NCBI GenBank assembly: GCA_018822545.1
Contig: JAHJKA010000033.1
Span: forward strand, 28,208 to 92,207
Source: Pseudomonadota bacterium
GTDB lineage: Bacteria; Desulfobacterota; Desulfobulbia; Desulfobulbales; SURF-16
DNA length: 64,000 nt
Direction of reading: 5' to 3'
Shown: positions 8,705-17,052 of the stretch, one piece after another
Layout: each line of letters opens with the position of its first letter
Numbering within the stretch: position 1 is the stretch's first letter
Made by a program: the position numbers and the translations under genes
Notes under the pieces: model-generated
Databases searched by the model: none
Told to the model about the DNA's origin: nothing
What the model saw: only the letters and a program-made list of their open reading frames with translations

Positions 8705-10445
8705 TGATAGGAGAGCACCGGAGAAAAATACACTCTTGCTGGTGGATGATGTGCCCGCAAATATCAAGGTTCTTATTGAGGCCTTGGAGGATGACTATGA
8801 GATCATCATTGCCACCAATGGTGAAAGAGCCCTGCGGTGGGCCACATCAGAGACACCGCCGGATTTGATCCTGCTTGATATCATGATGCCGGAGATGGAT
8901 GGCTATGAGGTTTGTCGCCGCTTAAAGGCAGATCCTGTTACCCGTGAAATTCCGGTCATGTTCGTGACAGCGATCAACGAAGAAGAGGAAGAGGCCAGGG
9001 GACTCGCCATGGGCGCGGTGGATTATATCCATAAGCCCTATAGCCTCTCTATCATCAAGGCCCGAATCCAGACGCAGCTGGCTCTGAAGGTCCAGCGCGA
9101 TAAACTCGCTCAGGCCCAGGCCCAGCTTAAAGAGGCTAATTTTCGCCTGGAGGAGAGAGTGGTAGAGCGCACTGCGGACCTTATGGCCACCAACAACAAG
9201 CTGCTGGAGGAAGTTTTTGACCATAAGAAAACAGCGGAGGCCTTAGAGCAGGCTCGGATAGCCGCTGGCCAGGCAAGTCAAGCCAAGAGGAATTTCCTCG
9301 ACAACATGAGTCATGAAATCCGCACGCCTATTAATGGCATTGTCGGTTTTACCAGTCTCCTTGCCATTGCTGAGCTGACAGAACAGCAACGCTCCTACGT
9401 GGAGATGATCACAAGCTCCAGTGAGCGCCTTCTCGAAACGGTTGATAAGGTGCTTGATTTTGCTAAGATTGAATCGGAAAATCTGCAACTTTCCGGTCGG
9501 GTTTTCCAGGTGGATGATCTTATTGATGTGACTTGTCGAGAAGCCACGGTCAAGGCCAGAAAAAAAGGTCTGACCATTCGCTGTCAGAAAAACCTCGATC
9601 TGTCTAACAAAGTTATCGGTGACCCGTATCGACTTCAGCAGATTTTGACGAATCTTCTGGAGAATGCCATCAAGTTTTCTCAACAGGGTGAGATTATCCT
9701 CGGTGCAAGGATTGACAGCCATTTTAAGGGCGGCATCATACTCCACCTGACGGTTAAGGATCAGGGGGAAGGTATAGCGCAGAGTAAACAGCAGCAAATT
9801 TTTGGGGCGTTTAACCAGGCCGACACTTCAAATACCAGAAAATATGAGGGGACGGGATTGGGGCTTACCATTTCTGCTCTCCTTGTCCAGATGATGGGGG
9901 GTAAAATCTGGGTCGAAAGCAAGCTGGGAGCAGGATCTACCTTTCATGTCACTGTTGGCCTGGATTTTGCCCTAGACGATGGGGAGCGCTTTGCGATTTG
10001 GGAGGCCGCAGAGCTGGTTCCGTATCACGATGCCGGAAGAAAGGTCGGTAAAGTGGCCCCTCGCATTCTTTTGGCCGAGGATGAGGAGGTTAATAAGCAA
10101 ATGCTGCAGGATCTTTTGGAGCACGAAGGCTGGCTGGTGCAGGCGGTCGCCAATGGTAAGGAGGCTGTGGAAGCCTATGAGCAGGGGGAGTTTGATCTTA
10201 TTCTCATGGATATTCAGATGCCTGAAATGACGGGTTACCAGGCCACCACTGCAATCCGCGCTCTGGAGGAAAAGAGAGGGACGCAACATATTCCGATTAT
10301 TGCTGTTACTGCGCACGCCATGGAAGGTGACAGGCAACAATGCCTAGCGATGGGGATGGATGATTATATTGTCAAGCCGGTGAAGTTCTCTACTCTCTTT
10401 CAGGCTATTCGCCAACAGTTGCTGAAACAGGAGCGCGGTGAATAG
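8694..10445 (+). CDS. Cytoplasmic hybrid kinase, REC-coiled coil-HisKA-HATPase-REC
   Basis: A soluble 583-residue hybrid protein with no membrane segment. An N-terminal receiver domain (LLLVDDVPANIKVL, phospho-acceptor in LILLDIMMPEMDG, and Lys in HKPYS) is followed by a coiled coil, HisKA with FLDNMSHEIRTPINGIVGF (about 202-220), an ATPase with NLLENAIKFS and GTGLGLTIS, and a C-terminal receiver (ILLAEDEEVNKQML, LILMDIQMPEMTG). The ATG start overlaps the preceding kinase by 11 bases. The N-terminal receiver could take phosphate from the upstream kinase's Hpt domain, making a relay; this is inference. No DNA-binding output gene is present nearby. Confidence 0.92.
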   Translation: MALNDRRAPEKNTLLLVDDVPANIKVLIEALEDDYEIIIATNGERALRWATSETPPDLILLDIMMPEMDGYEVCRRLKADPVTREIPVMFVTAINEEEEEARGLAMGAVDYIHKPYSLSIIKARIQTQLALKVQRDKLAQAQAQLKEANFRLEERVVERTADLMATNNKLLEEVFDHKKTAEALEQARIAAGQASQAKRNFLDNMSHEIRTPINGIVGFTSLLAIAELTEQQRSYVEMITSSSERLLETVDKVLDFAKIESENLQLSGRVFQVDDLIDVTCREATVKARKKGLTIRCQKNLDLSNKVIGDPYRLQQILTNLLENAIKFSQQGEIILGARIDSHFKGGIILHLTVKDQGEGIAQSKQQQIFGAFNQADTSNTRKYEGTGLGLTISALLVQMMGGKIWVESKLGAGSTFHVTVGLDFALDDGERFAIWEAAELVPYHDAGRKVGKVAPRILLAEDEEVNKQMLQDLLEHEGWLVQAVANGKEAVEAYEQGEFDLILMDIQMPEMTGYQATTAIRALEEKRGTQHIPIIAVTAHAMEGDRQQCLAMGMDDYIVKPVKFSTLFQAIRQQLLKQERGE

Positions 10446-10463
10446 TTCTCTTAGCGTCCCCTC

Positions 10464-11522
10464 TTAATACTTTGTGGTGTGACAGGTATAACAGCCGGTG
10501 CCGGCAGCCATGTTTGTATAGTCCCAGCGCAGCATATCAGGTTGATCCGAGCCGTGGGCCCGGTGGCAGGAAAGGCAGGTTACCACGGCTTCGGCTCGGG
10601 CAGGAACTGCAGGGTCGAGATAGGCCACCGGCGCCTCATTGCTGTAATCCGTTATAGGGTCATAGGCTCCATATTCACTGCTTTCAGGCAGTAAGATATC
10701 GTTTGGATGACGAATCCAGGGGTTTGATACCCCCATTTTCTGATGGAAATCAATGTGGCAGCCCTGGCAGAAGGCAGAGGCGGTCTTTGTGGCGTTGAGG
10801 CCGGCACCCCATGTATATGTTGTGTCAGTGCCGCGATAGACATTACGGTCTGTGGAGTCGGTTATGGCATTCTGCTCCCAGGTCGGAGCCTCGATGCCTT
10901 CGACATAGGCACCAGTAGTAATGTGACCCTTGAGGAAGCGAAACCATGGTTTGCTGTCGTCGTGGTGGGCAACTTCGTAATGACAGCCCTGGCAACCACC
11001 TCTAGAGCCACCGCCGACATCAGGGTTGAGGGCGGGGTCGGTGGCGAGGCTTGCGTGGCAGCTGGTGCCACAGGTGAAGCCACCGTTGCCTGGCGCACCC
11101 GCGCTGGGGAGTATATTGTGGTCAGGGGCTGAAATTCCCCAGACATTGTGGCCAAAGACATCATCTGCCGCTGAGCCACCACCTTGGGCAATCCAATAAA
11201 AATTGCCACCGGCTAAGGGGTTGTTTGGGGGCACGGCATTCCAGACAATGGGAATACCGTTGACGATGGTCTGGTTTGTTGCGCTTGAATGGCAGCCCAC
11301 GCAATTGTCAATGAGCAGGGTCGTCCCTGTGCCGCTGGTAACCACAGCGCTGCCATCCTGGCTGTTATGCATGGTGTGGCAGTCGGAACAGGCGCCTTTG
11401 ACACTGGCCTGGACAATGGTGCAAGGCAGCGTGGCACCGACAAGGATAAGGACCAAGGTGGTGAGGATCTTGGTCGTAAGATATTTATTGCCTTGGACGG
11501 GGAAGTGCGTGGTTGTTTTCAT
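10464..11522 (-). CDS. Periplasmic seven-haem c-type cytochrome, paralog 1
   Basis: ATG at 11522 gives MKTTTHF followed by a hydrophobic export signal (KILTTLVLILVGATLPCTIVQA); the frame stays open seven residues further upstream. Six canonical CxxCH haem sites are visible (CSDCH, CVGCH, CQGCH twice, CLSCH, CYTCH). A seventh, third in order, is CGTSCH, a CX3CH spacing. The C-terminal block EAPVAYLDPAVPARAEAVVTCLSCHRAHG is nearly identical to that of the adjacent paralog. Multihaem proteins of this type transfer electrons in the periplasm, probably in anaerobic respiration. A sigma-54-like promoter lies about 90 bases upstream. The gene is convergent with the two-component genes. Confidence 0.9.
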   Translation of the reverse strand: MKTTTHFPVQGNKYLTTKILTTLVLILVGATLPCTIVQASVKGACSDCHTMHNSQDGSAVVTSGTGTTLLIDNCVGCHSSATNQTIVNGIPIVWNAVPPNNPLAGGNFYWIAQGGGSAADDVFGHNVWGISAPDHNILPSAGAPGNGGFTCGTSCHASLATDPALNPDVGGGSRGGCQGCHYEVAHHDDSKPWFRFLKGHITTGAYVEGIEAPTWEQNAITDSTDRNVYRGTDTTYTWGAGLNATKTASAFCQGCHIDFHQKMGVSNPWIRHPNDILLPESSEYGAYDPITDYSNEAPVAYLDPAVPARAEAVVTCLSCHRAHGSDQPDMLRWDYTNMAAGTGCYTCHTTKY

Positions 11523-11608
11523 GTTGTATACCCGAGAATTCACACTTGTGGTGAGACTGCACTTTTAATTTTTTGTAAAGCAACTTTCTTATTATATAGC
11601 ATATTTAA

Positions 11609-11624
11609 AGCAAATTTCGGGCCG
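11609..11624 (-). promoter_or_regulatory. Candidate sigma-54 promoter for cytochrome paralog 1
   Basis: Read on the minus strand: CGGCCCGAAATTTGCT. It has the invariant GG and GC separated by exactly 10 bases and matches TGGCACGNNNNTTGCW at most positions. It lies about 87 bases upstream of the ATG at 11522. The surrounding 11523-11922 gap (about 400 bases) holds no convincing gene. Confidence 0.55.
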
Positions 11625-11922
11625 TCAAATTGTACCCGGGAAAGAGTTGTTCCTGGTGGTAAAATTTGTTGCTACGACAGCAATTTCTTGGGTGTTAGGA
11701 TTCGTCGGTTTGAGGCATTGGTGTATTTGGTGGCCAGATAGTAATTGGAGTACCGCCAGAAAGTGACCAAAGTGGTTACTTTGCAGGAAGGCGCGATCAT
11801 GAGGTGATGGGGCTATCTTGGTGTTTGGAAAAGCAACCCTGCGCTTGTTGTCAGGCCGACGCAGAATCTTACCGGTGTGAGCATGAAGTGTCGTGACGAT
11901 CACCGCTGTGACTTGTATAACG

Positions 11923-12969
11923 CTAGTCCTTAAGGGTATGGCAGGTGAAGCAACCGCCCGTGCCCATGTTTGTATAGTCCCAGCGCAACATGTCAGGTTG
12001 GTCTGAGCCGTGGGCCCGGTGACAAGAAAGGCAGCTCACCACCGCTTCGGCTCGTGCAGGAGCGGCAGGGTTGAGGTAGGCCACTGGTGCCTCATTGCTG
12101 TAGACGGTGGTGGGGTCATAGGCCGCATATTCAGAGCTTGGGGCCGTGGGCAGCAGAATGTCGTTGGGGTGACGAATCCAGGGGCTTGATACCCCCATAT
12201 CCTCATGGAAGTCAGTGTGGCAACCAGAGCAGAATCCGGTCATGGAGTGTGAATTGTTGAAGGCTGCTGGCGATGATATTGAATCGATTCCTTTGTAAAC
12301 ATTGTGGTTGCTGATGTCCGGATTTTGCTCCCAGTTGGCATCCTCTTCGCCTACGACGTAGTGGTTTACTGTCCGATGCCCTTTTAAAAACCTGAACCAC
12401 GGTTTACTGTCATCATGGTGGGCTACTTCTGTATGGCAACCCTGGCAGCCGTTTTTGCCGATCACTTCGGTGTCTGTGCTTAAGGCAGGATCAAGGGCAA
12501 GGCTTTGGTGGCATTTTTTGCAGCCATTGCCGTTTGTTCCCCCCGGCGCTCCTGCACTGGCGGGAATATTGTTATCTTCATCTGCTATTCCCCAGACATT
12601 ATGACCGTAAACATCGTTTGCCGCCCCACCTTGGGCCACCCAGTGGAAATTGCCGCCAGCTAAAGGGTTTACTGGTGGAATGGTATTGAAAACTATGGGG
12701 GTACCGTTGACGATGGTCTGGTTTGTGGAGCTCGAATGACAACCTACACAATCGGCAATGAGCAGGGTCGTTCCTGTGCCGCTCGTTACCACAGTGACAC
12801 CATCCTGGCTGTTATGCATGGTATGGCAGTTGGAGCAGGGGCCGCTGACCTTGGCTTGGGCATAATCGGCGTGGAGAAGAAAGGCCAGTAGAAGTATGCC
12901 TGAAATGGTGCCAGTGTACTTTGTACTATTTTTTAGCCCATGACTAACAGTGTCAGTGAAGGTGGTCAT
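11923..12969 (-). CDS. Periplasmic seven-haem c-type cytochrome, paralog 2
   Basis: Tandem paralog of the downstream cytochrome, 348 residues. The N-terminal hydrophobic stretch (TGTISGILLLAFLLHADYAQA) is an export signal. Seven haem sites are all canonical: CSNCH, CVGCH, CKKCH, CQGCH, CSGCH, CLSCH, CFTCH. Blocks such as SSTNQTIVNGTPIVFNTIPPVNPLAGGNF, HHDDSKPWFRFLKGH and MGVSSPWIRHPNDILLP are shared with paralog 1. Spacing of about 400 bases and separate candidate promoters suggest the two genes are expressed separately and may differ in regulation. The redox partner is not identifiable. Confidence 0.9.
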   Translation of the reverse strand: MTTFTDTVSHGLKNSTKYTGTISGILLLAFLLHADYAQAKVSGPCSNCHTMHNSQDGVTVVTSGTGTTLLIADCVGCHSSSTNQTIVNGTPIVFNTIPPVNPLAGGNFHWVAQGGAANDVYGHNVWGIADEDNNIPASAGAPGGTNGNGCKKCHQSLALDPALSTDTEVIGKNGCQGCHTEVAHHDDSKPWFRFLKGHRTVNHYVVGEEDANWEQNPDISNHNVYKGIDSISSPAAFNNSHSMTGFCSGCHTDFHEDMGVSSPWIRHPNDILLPTAPSSEYAAYDPTTVYSNEAPVAYLNPAAPARAEAVVSCLSCHRAHGSDQPDMLRWDYTNMGTGGCFTCHTLKD

Positions 12970-13322
12970 TTTTTTCGACAGTAAAATTTTTCTGATGAAG
13001 TTGTCTTGTCCCCATTGCCTTGTTTTGTTGCAATTATCACACCACGTTATGGTCTGGAGATGAGCTGTTCAGGTGAAGTGTAGTTTTCCCCGGAACGAAA
13101 GGGGAGAGGCGTACTTGGCCAGGGAAGAGAGAGGAGTGAAAGGAAAGGGAAGTGATCAGAAAGTGGTGATCAGTGGAAAGAAAGTAAGGGGCGGCCTTTC
13201 AAATATCACCACTGGCAAGGTTACTCTCTCGTCGCCACTGAGATTCTGGTTGATGCTGATTTTCAGGGCAGGTAACCATGGATATCTGGTTTGACAGTCT
13301 GGGTTGTAAACGGTGTATTGTT
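12970..13322. other. Intergenic region between mgtE and cytochrome paralog 2
   Basis: About 350 bases between the mgtE 3' end and the cytochrome start. Apart from the sigma-54-like site near 13029-13044 I see no gene, terminator or repeat that I can support. A 73-residue frame at 13073-13294 lacks recognisable features and is not called. Confidence 0.5.
13029..13044 (-). promoter_or_regulatory. Possible sigma-54 promoter for cytochrome paralog 2
   Basis: Minus-strand TGGTGTGATAATTGCA has GG-N10-GC spacing and a TTGCA -12 element, but the -24 element departs from TGGCAC at three positions. It lies about 60 bases upstream of the start at 12969. The parallel site in front of paralog 1 raises its plausibility. 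Confidence 0.4.
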
Positions 13323-14687
13323 CTACATGCCTGCGAGTTTTGGTAGAACCGCAGCGGCGAAACTTAACACAAAAAAGAAGCCGCACATATCAGTGACCGT
13401 TGTCAGTAAGGGACTGGAGACCAGGGCCGGATCAAGTTTCAAGCGCTTGAGGACGAGGGGCAGCATGCCGCCAAGGCTGACGGAAACCAAGGTGTTGGCA
13501 GCCAAGGCACCGCCCACCACCAAGCCAAGCCAGGGATTTCCCTTCCATAAAAAGGCTACCCCGCCCAACAGCAGGCCCAATACCAGGCCAGTGATGATGC
13601 CTAGTCTGGCCTCCTTTGCCAGCACCCAGAGCAATTCCCCGGTTCTGACGCGGCCAAGGGAGAGTTCGCGCATGGAAACGGCCACGGCCTGATTGCCAGA
13701 GCAGCCGCTCATGTCGCTGACCATGGGCAAAAATACAGCCAGGGTAATGACAGCGGCAAGGGTGTCTTGATACAAGGCGATAACACTTGCGGCGATGATA
13801 TTAAGAACAATATTCAAGCTCAGCCAGGACAGGCGGCGTCCTGAACGGGAGAGCAGGGGCATGGTGCGGAACTCCTCGCCGCCGATGATGCCGCTCAGCC
13901 GCAGAAAAGTTTTTGTTTTCTTGTGGCTGAGCGCCTCTTCAATGGCATCGGGGAGCAACACGCCCACCAGCCGCTGGCCATCGTCCACAACCGGCACCCC
14001 GAAAAAGTGATGCTCATCAAAAAATTCCTCAAGCTCTTTCAGGGAGGCCTTGTCAAATACGCTGAGGGGAGATGGTATCATTACCTCGGTGAGCTTCTTT
14101 TCCCGAGCCGGAAAAAGCAGGTCATGCATGCGCAGTACGCCGGCAAGTTTTTCATTTCGGTCAACAACGTAGAAATACTGGACGTGGTAATCGACATATT
14201 CCTCCCGATTGGCCTGGAGGTCATCAATGACGTCTTGGATTGTATTATCGATTTTATAGACAAGGAACTCGGAAATCATGAGGCCGCCAGCGCAGTCCGG
14301 GGCATATTCCAGCAGCATCCGCGCTTCTTCGGCGTCCTCTTGGTCCATTTTAGCGAGAATGGCCTTGCTCGCCCCCTCATCCATTTCACCCAGAACATCG
14401 ACAAGATGATCACTGGACAGCTCCTCCATGATAGCTGCGGCTTGCGCCGATGGCATATCCTCCACCAGGTCGGCGGCCTGGGCTTCCGGGATATCCTCAA
14501 TGACATCGGCGGCGTCCTCAGGGCTGAGAATACTGAACAGTTTAAGTTGTTCTTCCTCGCTGAGGCGAGAGATGACCCTGGCTGTTTCTGAAGAGCTGAG
14601 GGTATCGATAAAGCTAGTTAATGCAACGCGGTTTTCTGCAGCAATAATCTCACTGAGTGTTTGCCAGGGGGGAGTTGGATTGCTCAT
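13323..14687 (-). CDS. mgtE: MgtE-type magnesium transporter
   Basis: Inner-membrane Mg2+ channel/transporter. The N-terminal helical repeat domain contains LSEEEQLKLFSILSPEDAADVIEDIPEAQAADLVEDM, typical of the MgtE N domain, then two CBS domains (about 130-255) and a C-terminal block of five hydrophobic segments including SDMSGCSGNQAVAVSMRELSLG, a signature of the pore domain. The frame is open to 14825, but the upstream part is not MgtE-like. ATG at 14687 (MSNPTPPW) or 14696 gives the normal family length of about 455. A palindrome about 130 bases upstream may be an operator. Confidence 0.93.
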   Translation of the reverse strand: MSNPTPPWQTLSEIIAAENRVALTSFIDTLSSSETARVISRLSEEEQLKLFSILSPEDAADVIEDIPEAQAADLVEDMPSAQAAAIMEELSSDHLVDVLGEMDEGASKAILAKMDQEDAEEARMLLEYAPDCAGGLMISEFLVYKIDNTIQDVIDDLQANREEYVDYHVQYFYVVDRNEKLAGVLRMHDLLFPAREKKLTEVMIPSPLSVFDKASLKELEEFFDEHHFFGVPVVDDGQRLVGVLLPDAIEEALSHKKTKTFLRLSGIIGGEEFRTMPLLSRSGRRLSWLSLNIVLNIIAASVIALYQDTLAAVITLAVFLPMVSDMSGCSGNQAVAVSMRELSLGRVRTGELLWVLAKEARLGIITGLVLGLLLGGVAFLWKGNPWLGLVVGGALAANTLVSVSLGGMLPLVLKRLKLDPALVSSPLLTTVTDMCGFFFVLSFAAAVLPKLAGM

Positions 14688-14816
14688 CGGTAACATCTCG
14701 AAATTAAGGAATAAAAATGTTTTTTTTGCTCGAGGGGGAGGGGTGTTTCTTTGAGAGCAGACACGCCATCTGAGATAGGTAATCCCATTAAATGATATTC
14801 TGCTAGATATAAAAGA

Positions 14817-14838
14817 TGACACCATAGTTATGGTATCA
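14817..14838. promoter_or_regulatory. Palindrome upstream of mgtE
   Basis: TGACACCATA and TATGGTATCA flank a 2-base centre, giving nine of ten paired positions. An A/T-rich -10-like stretch (minus-strand TTATATCTAG) lies just downstream toward mgtE. The arrangement suggests a dimeric regulator site; the regulator is unknown. Confidence 0.4.
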
Positions 14839-14923
14839 CATCAATGTAACGCACTGGTGGGCCTCAGCTACGAATGCATGATGTCTCTATTTTTGAGAAG
14901 AAAAAAGGGGGGTAAAACAAGGT

Positions 14924-15013
14924 TGGCGGAGAGAGAGGGATTCGAACCCTCGGTGGCTTTTACACCACACTCGCTTAGCAGGCGGGCACCATCGGCCTCT
15001 CGGTCATCTCTCC
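14924..15013 (-). tRNA. tRNA-Ser (anticodon GCU)
   Basis: The minus strand folds as a class II tRNA: acceptor GGAGAGA pairs with TCTCTCC, the long variable arm is typical of Ser, the anticodon loop reads CTGCTAA with GCT, the T loop is GGTTCGAATCC and the 3' CCA is encoded. Confidence 0.95.
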
Positions 15014-15060
15014 GGCCATGTTTTGAGCACAACCTTTTGGGGGCTGCGGTATGTGTAAAT

Positions 15061-15146
15061 TGGCGGAGGAAGTAGGATTCGAACCCACGGAACTTTCGTT
15101 CAACGGTTTTCAAGACCGCCGCCTTCAACCACTCGGCCATTCCTCC
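15061..15146 (-). tRNA. tRNA-Ser (anticodon UGA)
   Basis: Second class II tRNA on the minus strand: acceptor GGAGGAA with TTCCTCC, anticodon loop CTTGAAA (TGA), long variable arm, T loop GGTTCGAATCC, encoded CCA. It lies 47 bases from the Ser-GCU gene and was probably transcribed with it. Confidence 0.95.
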
Positions 15147-15261
15147 ACCCTCTCCTGCAAGCAGGAAGTGCCTCTTGTACCATCTCAGAAAAAAGCTGTC
15201 AATATCATGCTGCAACTTGAGTTGTTTGAGTTATCAGGAAGGTTGGATTTCAGTTTGAGTA

Positions 15262-16614
15262 CTAAAGGGAGTTGAAATAGGCAAGTGCCTCTTGCAGGGT
15301 GGAAACACCATGGACCTTGAGGCCTTTTATCGGGTTACGCGGCAGATTGCCTTTGGGGACAATTGCTTCTGTAAAGCCATGTTTTGCTGCCTCCTTCAAA
15401 CGCTCAATGCCGCTGGGCACAGGCCGTATTTCCCCGGCCAGACCCATCTCGCCAAAGACCACCAGGTGGCGAGGCAGGGCAAGGTCGCGCAGACTGGAAA
15501 CCATGGCCATGATCAAGGCCAGATCCACCGAAGTCTCGTTGACCCGGACGCCGCCCACCACATTGATAAAAACATCCTGATTGGCGGTGGGGATGCCGCC
15601 ATGCTTGTGGAGGATGGCCAGAAGCATGGCCAGCCGATTATGCTCAAGCCCCACGGTAATGCGTCTGACATGCTCAGAGGAAGTCTCGTCAACCAGGGCC
15701 TGGATTTCCACAAGAAGCGGCCGGCTCCCCTCCCAGACCACCATGACCACAGAACCGGCCATGTCTCCTTGTTCTCGGGAAAGAAAGATGGCAGATGGGT
15801 TGCTGATCTCTTTAAGGCCGGTATCGGTCATGGCAAAGACGCCGATCTCGTTCACCGCCCCAAAACGGTTTTTTACGGCCCGCATGATCCGAAAACGGCT
15901 GTCCATGTTGCCTTCTATGTAGCAGACCACATCGATAATATGTTCCAGGACGCGGGGACCGGCCAGGTCGCCTGATTTGGTAACATGGCCCACCAGAAAG
16001 ATGGCGATACCGCTTTGCTTGGCAAAGCTCGTCAGGCGCGCTGCAGATTCGCGAACCTGGGAGACGGAACCGGGGGCCGAGGTTGCCTGGGCGGCCTGCA
16101 TGGTCTGGATGGAGTCAATGACCATGACTTCGGGTCTCTCTGTTGCAGCAATGGCGCAGATTTGCTCCACCTGGGTCTCAGCAAGAAGGAGAAGGTCCTG
16201 GTCCGGCAGACCAAGGCGCCTGGCCCGCATGGCGATCTGCTGGAGAGATTCCTCACCGCTGACATAGAGAACTTTACGTTTGACGCTTAGGTGGCAGCAG
16301 ACCTGAAGAAGGCCGGTTGATTTGCCGACGCCGGGGTCACCGCCGATAAGAACCACAGAGCCGCGGACCAGACCACCGCCCAGTACCCGGTCAAGCTCAT
16401 TCATGCCGGTTAAAATGCGGGGGGCTGATTCGAGCTCAATTTCACCCATGGCCTGTACCTGTTGCAGGGTACCGCTATAGCCGGCAAAGGATGCAGGTCT
16501 GATTGCCTGTTCACTGAGAGTGTCCCAGGCTTGGCATTCAGGGCATTGTCCGGCCCATTTACCAAAGGAAGCACCACACTGGTCGCAGGAAAAAAGACGT
16601 TTTTGTTTAACCAT
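15262..16614 (-). CDS. radA: DNA repair protein RadA
   Basis: RadA is a RecA-related helicase that promotes branch migration during recombination. It has a zinc finger with Cys10, Cys13, Cys24 and Cys27, a Walker A motif (GGDPGVGKST, 91-100), a Walker B region (VMVIDSIQ), the RadA-specific KNRFG motif (248-252) and a C-terminal Lon-protease-like domain. Length (450) is typical. ATG at 16614 follows the family start. It lies nine bases upstream of nothing on its own strand except the small gene that ends at 16623, so both may be co-transcribed. Confidence 0.95.
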   Translation of the reverse strand: MVKQKRLFSCDQCGASFGKWAGQCPECQAWDTLSEQAIRPASFAGYSGTLQQVQAMGEIELESAPRILTGMNELDRVLGGGLVRGSVVLIGGDPGVGKSTGLLQVCCHLSVKRKVLYVSGEESLQQIAMRARRLGLPDQDLLLLAETQVEQICAIAATERPEVMVIDSIQTMQAAQATSAPGSVSQVRESAARLTSFAKQSGIAIFLVGHVTKSGDLAGPRVLEHIIDVVCYIEGNMDSRFRIMRAVKNRFGAVNEIGVFAMTDTGLKEISNPSAIFLSREQGDMAGSVVMVVWEGSRPLLVEIQALVDETSSEHVRRITVGLEHNRLAMLLAILHKHGGIPTANQDVFINVVGGVRVNETSVDLALIMAMVSSLRDLALPRHLVVFGEMGLAGEIRPVPSGIERLKEAAKHGFTEAIVPKGNLPRNPIKGLKVHGVSTLQEALAYFNSL

Positions 16615-16622
16615 GGGGGGAG

Positions 16623-16925
16623 TTAGTAGATCTTCAGCTTCTTGGCTTCTTTTTCAATGATGGCCAGCTGCTGTTTGTAATACTTGAGACATTTGTTGAT
16701 ATAGGCGTTGCGGGCACCCTTGGTGTCGAGGACGCCCGGTTCAAAAGGGGCATCCTTGCAGGCCAAAAGCATAAGGGGAGGGGAAAGTTTCTTGTCTTCC
16801 AGGGATTTGATCTTTCCCTCGTAGTAGGCTTTATAGGTCTGGATCCGGGCCCTTTTTTGGGACCGGTTCATGCCATCCTTGATCAAGCCTTCAATTTCTT
16901 TTTTCTTGTTGAAAAAACCGAACAT
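16623..16925 (-). CDS. Small basic helical protein of unknown function
   Basis: ATG at 16925 gives MFGFFNKKKEIEGLIKDG, about 100 residues, rich in Lys and Tyr (KAYYEGKIKSLEDKKLS, CLKYYKQQLAIIEKEAKKLKIY), probably alpha-helical and cytoplasmic. The frame extends 20 residues upstream, but that part looks non-coding. It ends eight bases before the radA start on the same strand, suggesting an operon with radA. I do not recognise the family. Confidence 0.6.
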   Translation of the reverse strand: MFGFFNKKKEIEGLIKDGMNRSQKRARIQTYKAYYEGKIKSLEDKKLSPPLMLLACKDAPFEPGVLDTKGARNAYINKCLKYYKQQLAIIEKEAKKLKIY

Positions 16926-17052
16926 GGGCACTCTTTGTGTATTATTTGTGATCGAAAAAGAAGGCATAAAAATTAAATGCCCCAACCATGCCCCGCATCA
17001 TCTATCTATATTAAAAGAAAAAAAAGAATAAAGCCAACGCTCTTTTGCCTGG

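Noticed and set aside
11625..11903. 92-residue minus-strand frame between the cytochromes
   Set aside because: No family, composition or ribosome binding site to support it; it overlaps the probable promoter region.
14697..14816. M-box riboswitch upstream of mgtE
   Set aside because: None of the conserved M-box segments could be seen.
14830..15075. 81-residue frame across the tRNA-Ser genes
   Set aside because: It runs through tRNA genes, and the 'ReGFEPSVAF'-type peptide is a known artefact of translating tRNA-Ser antisense.
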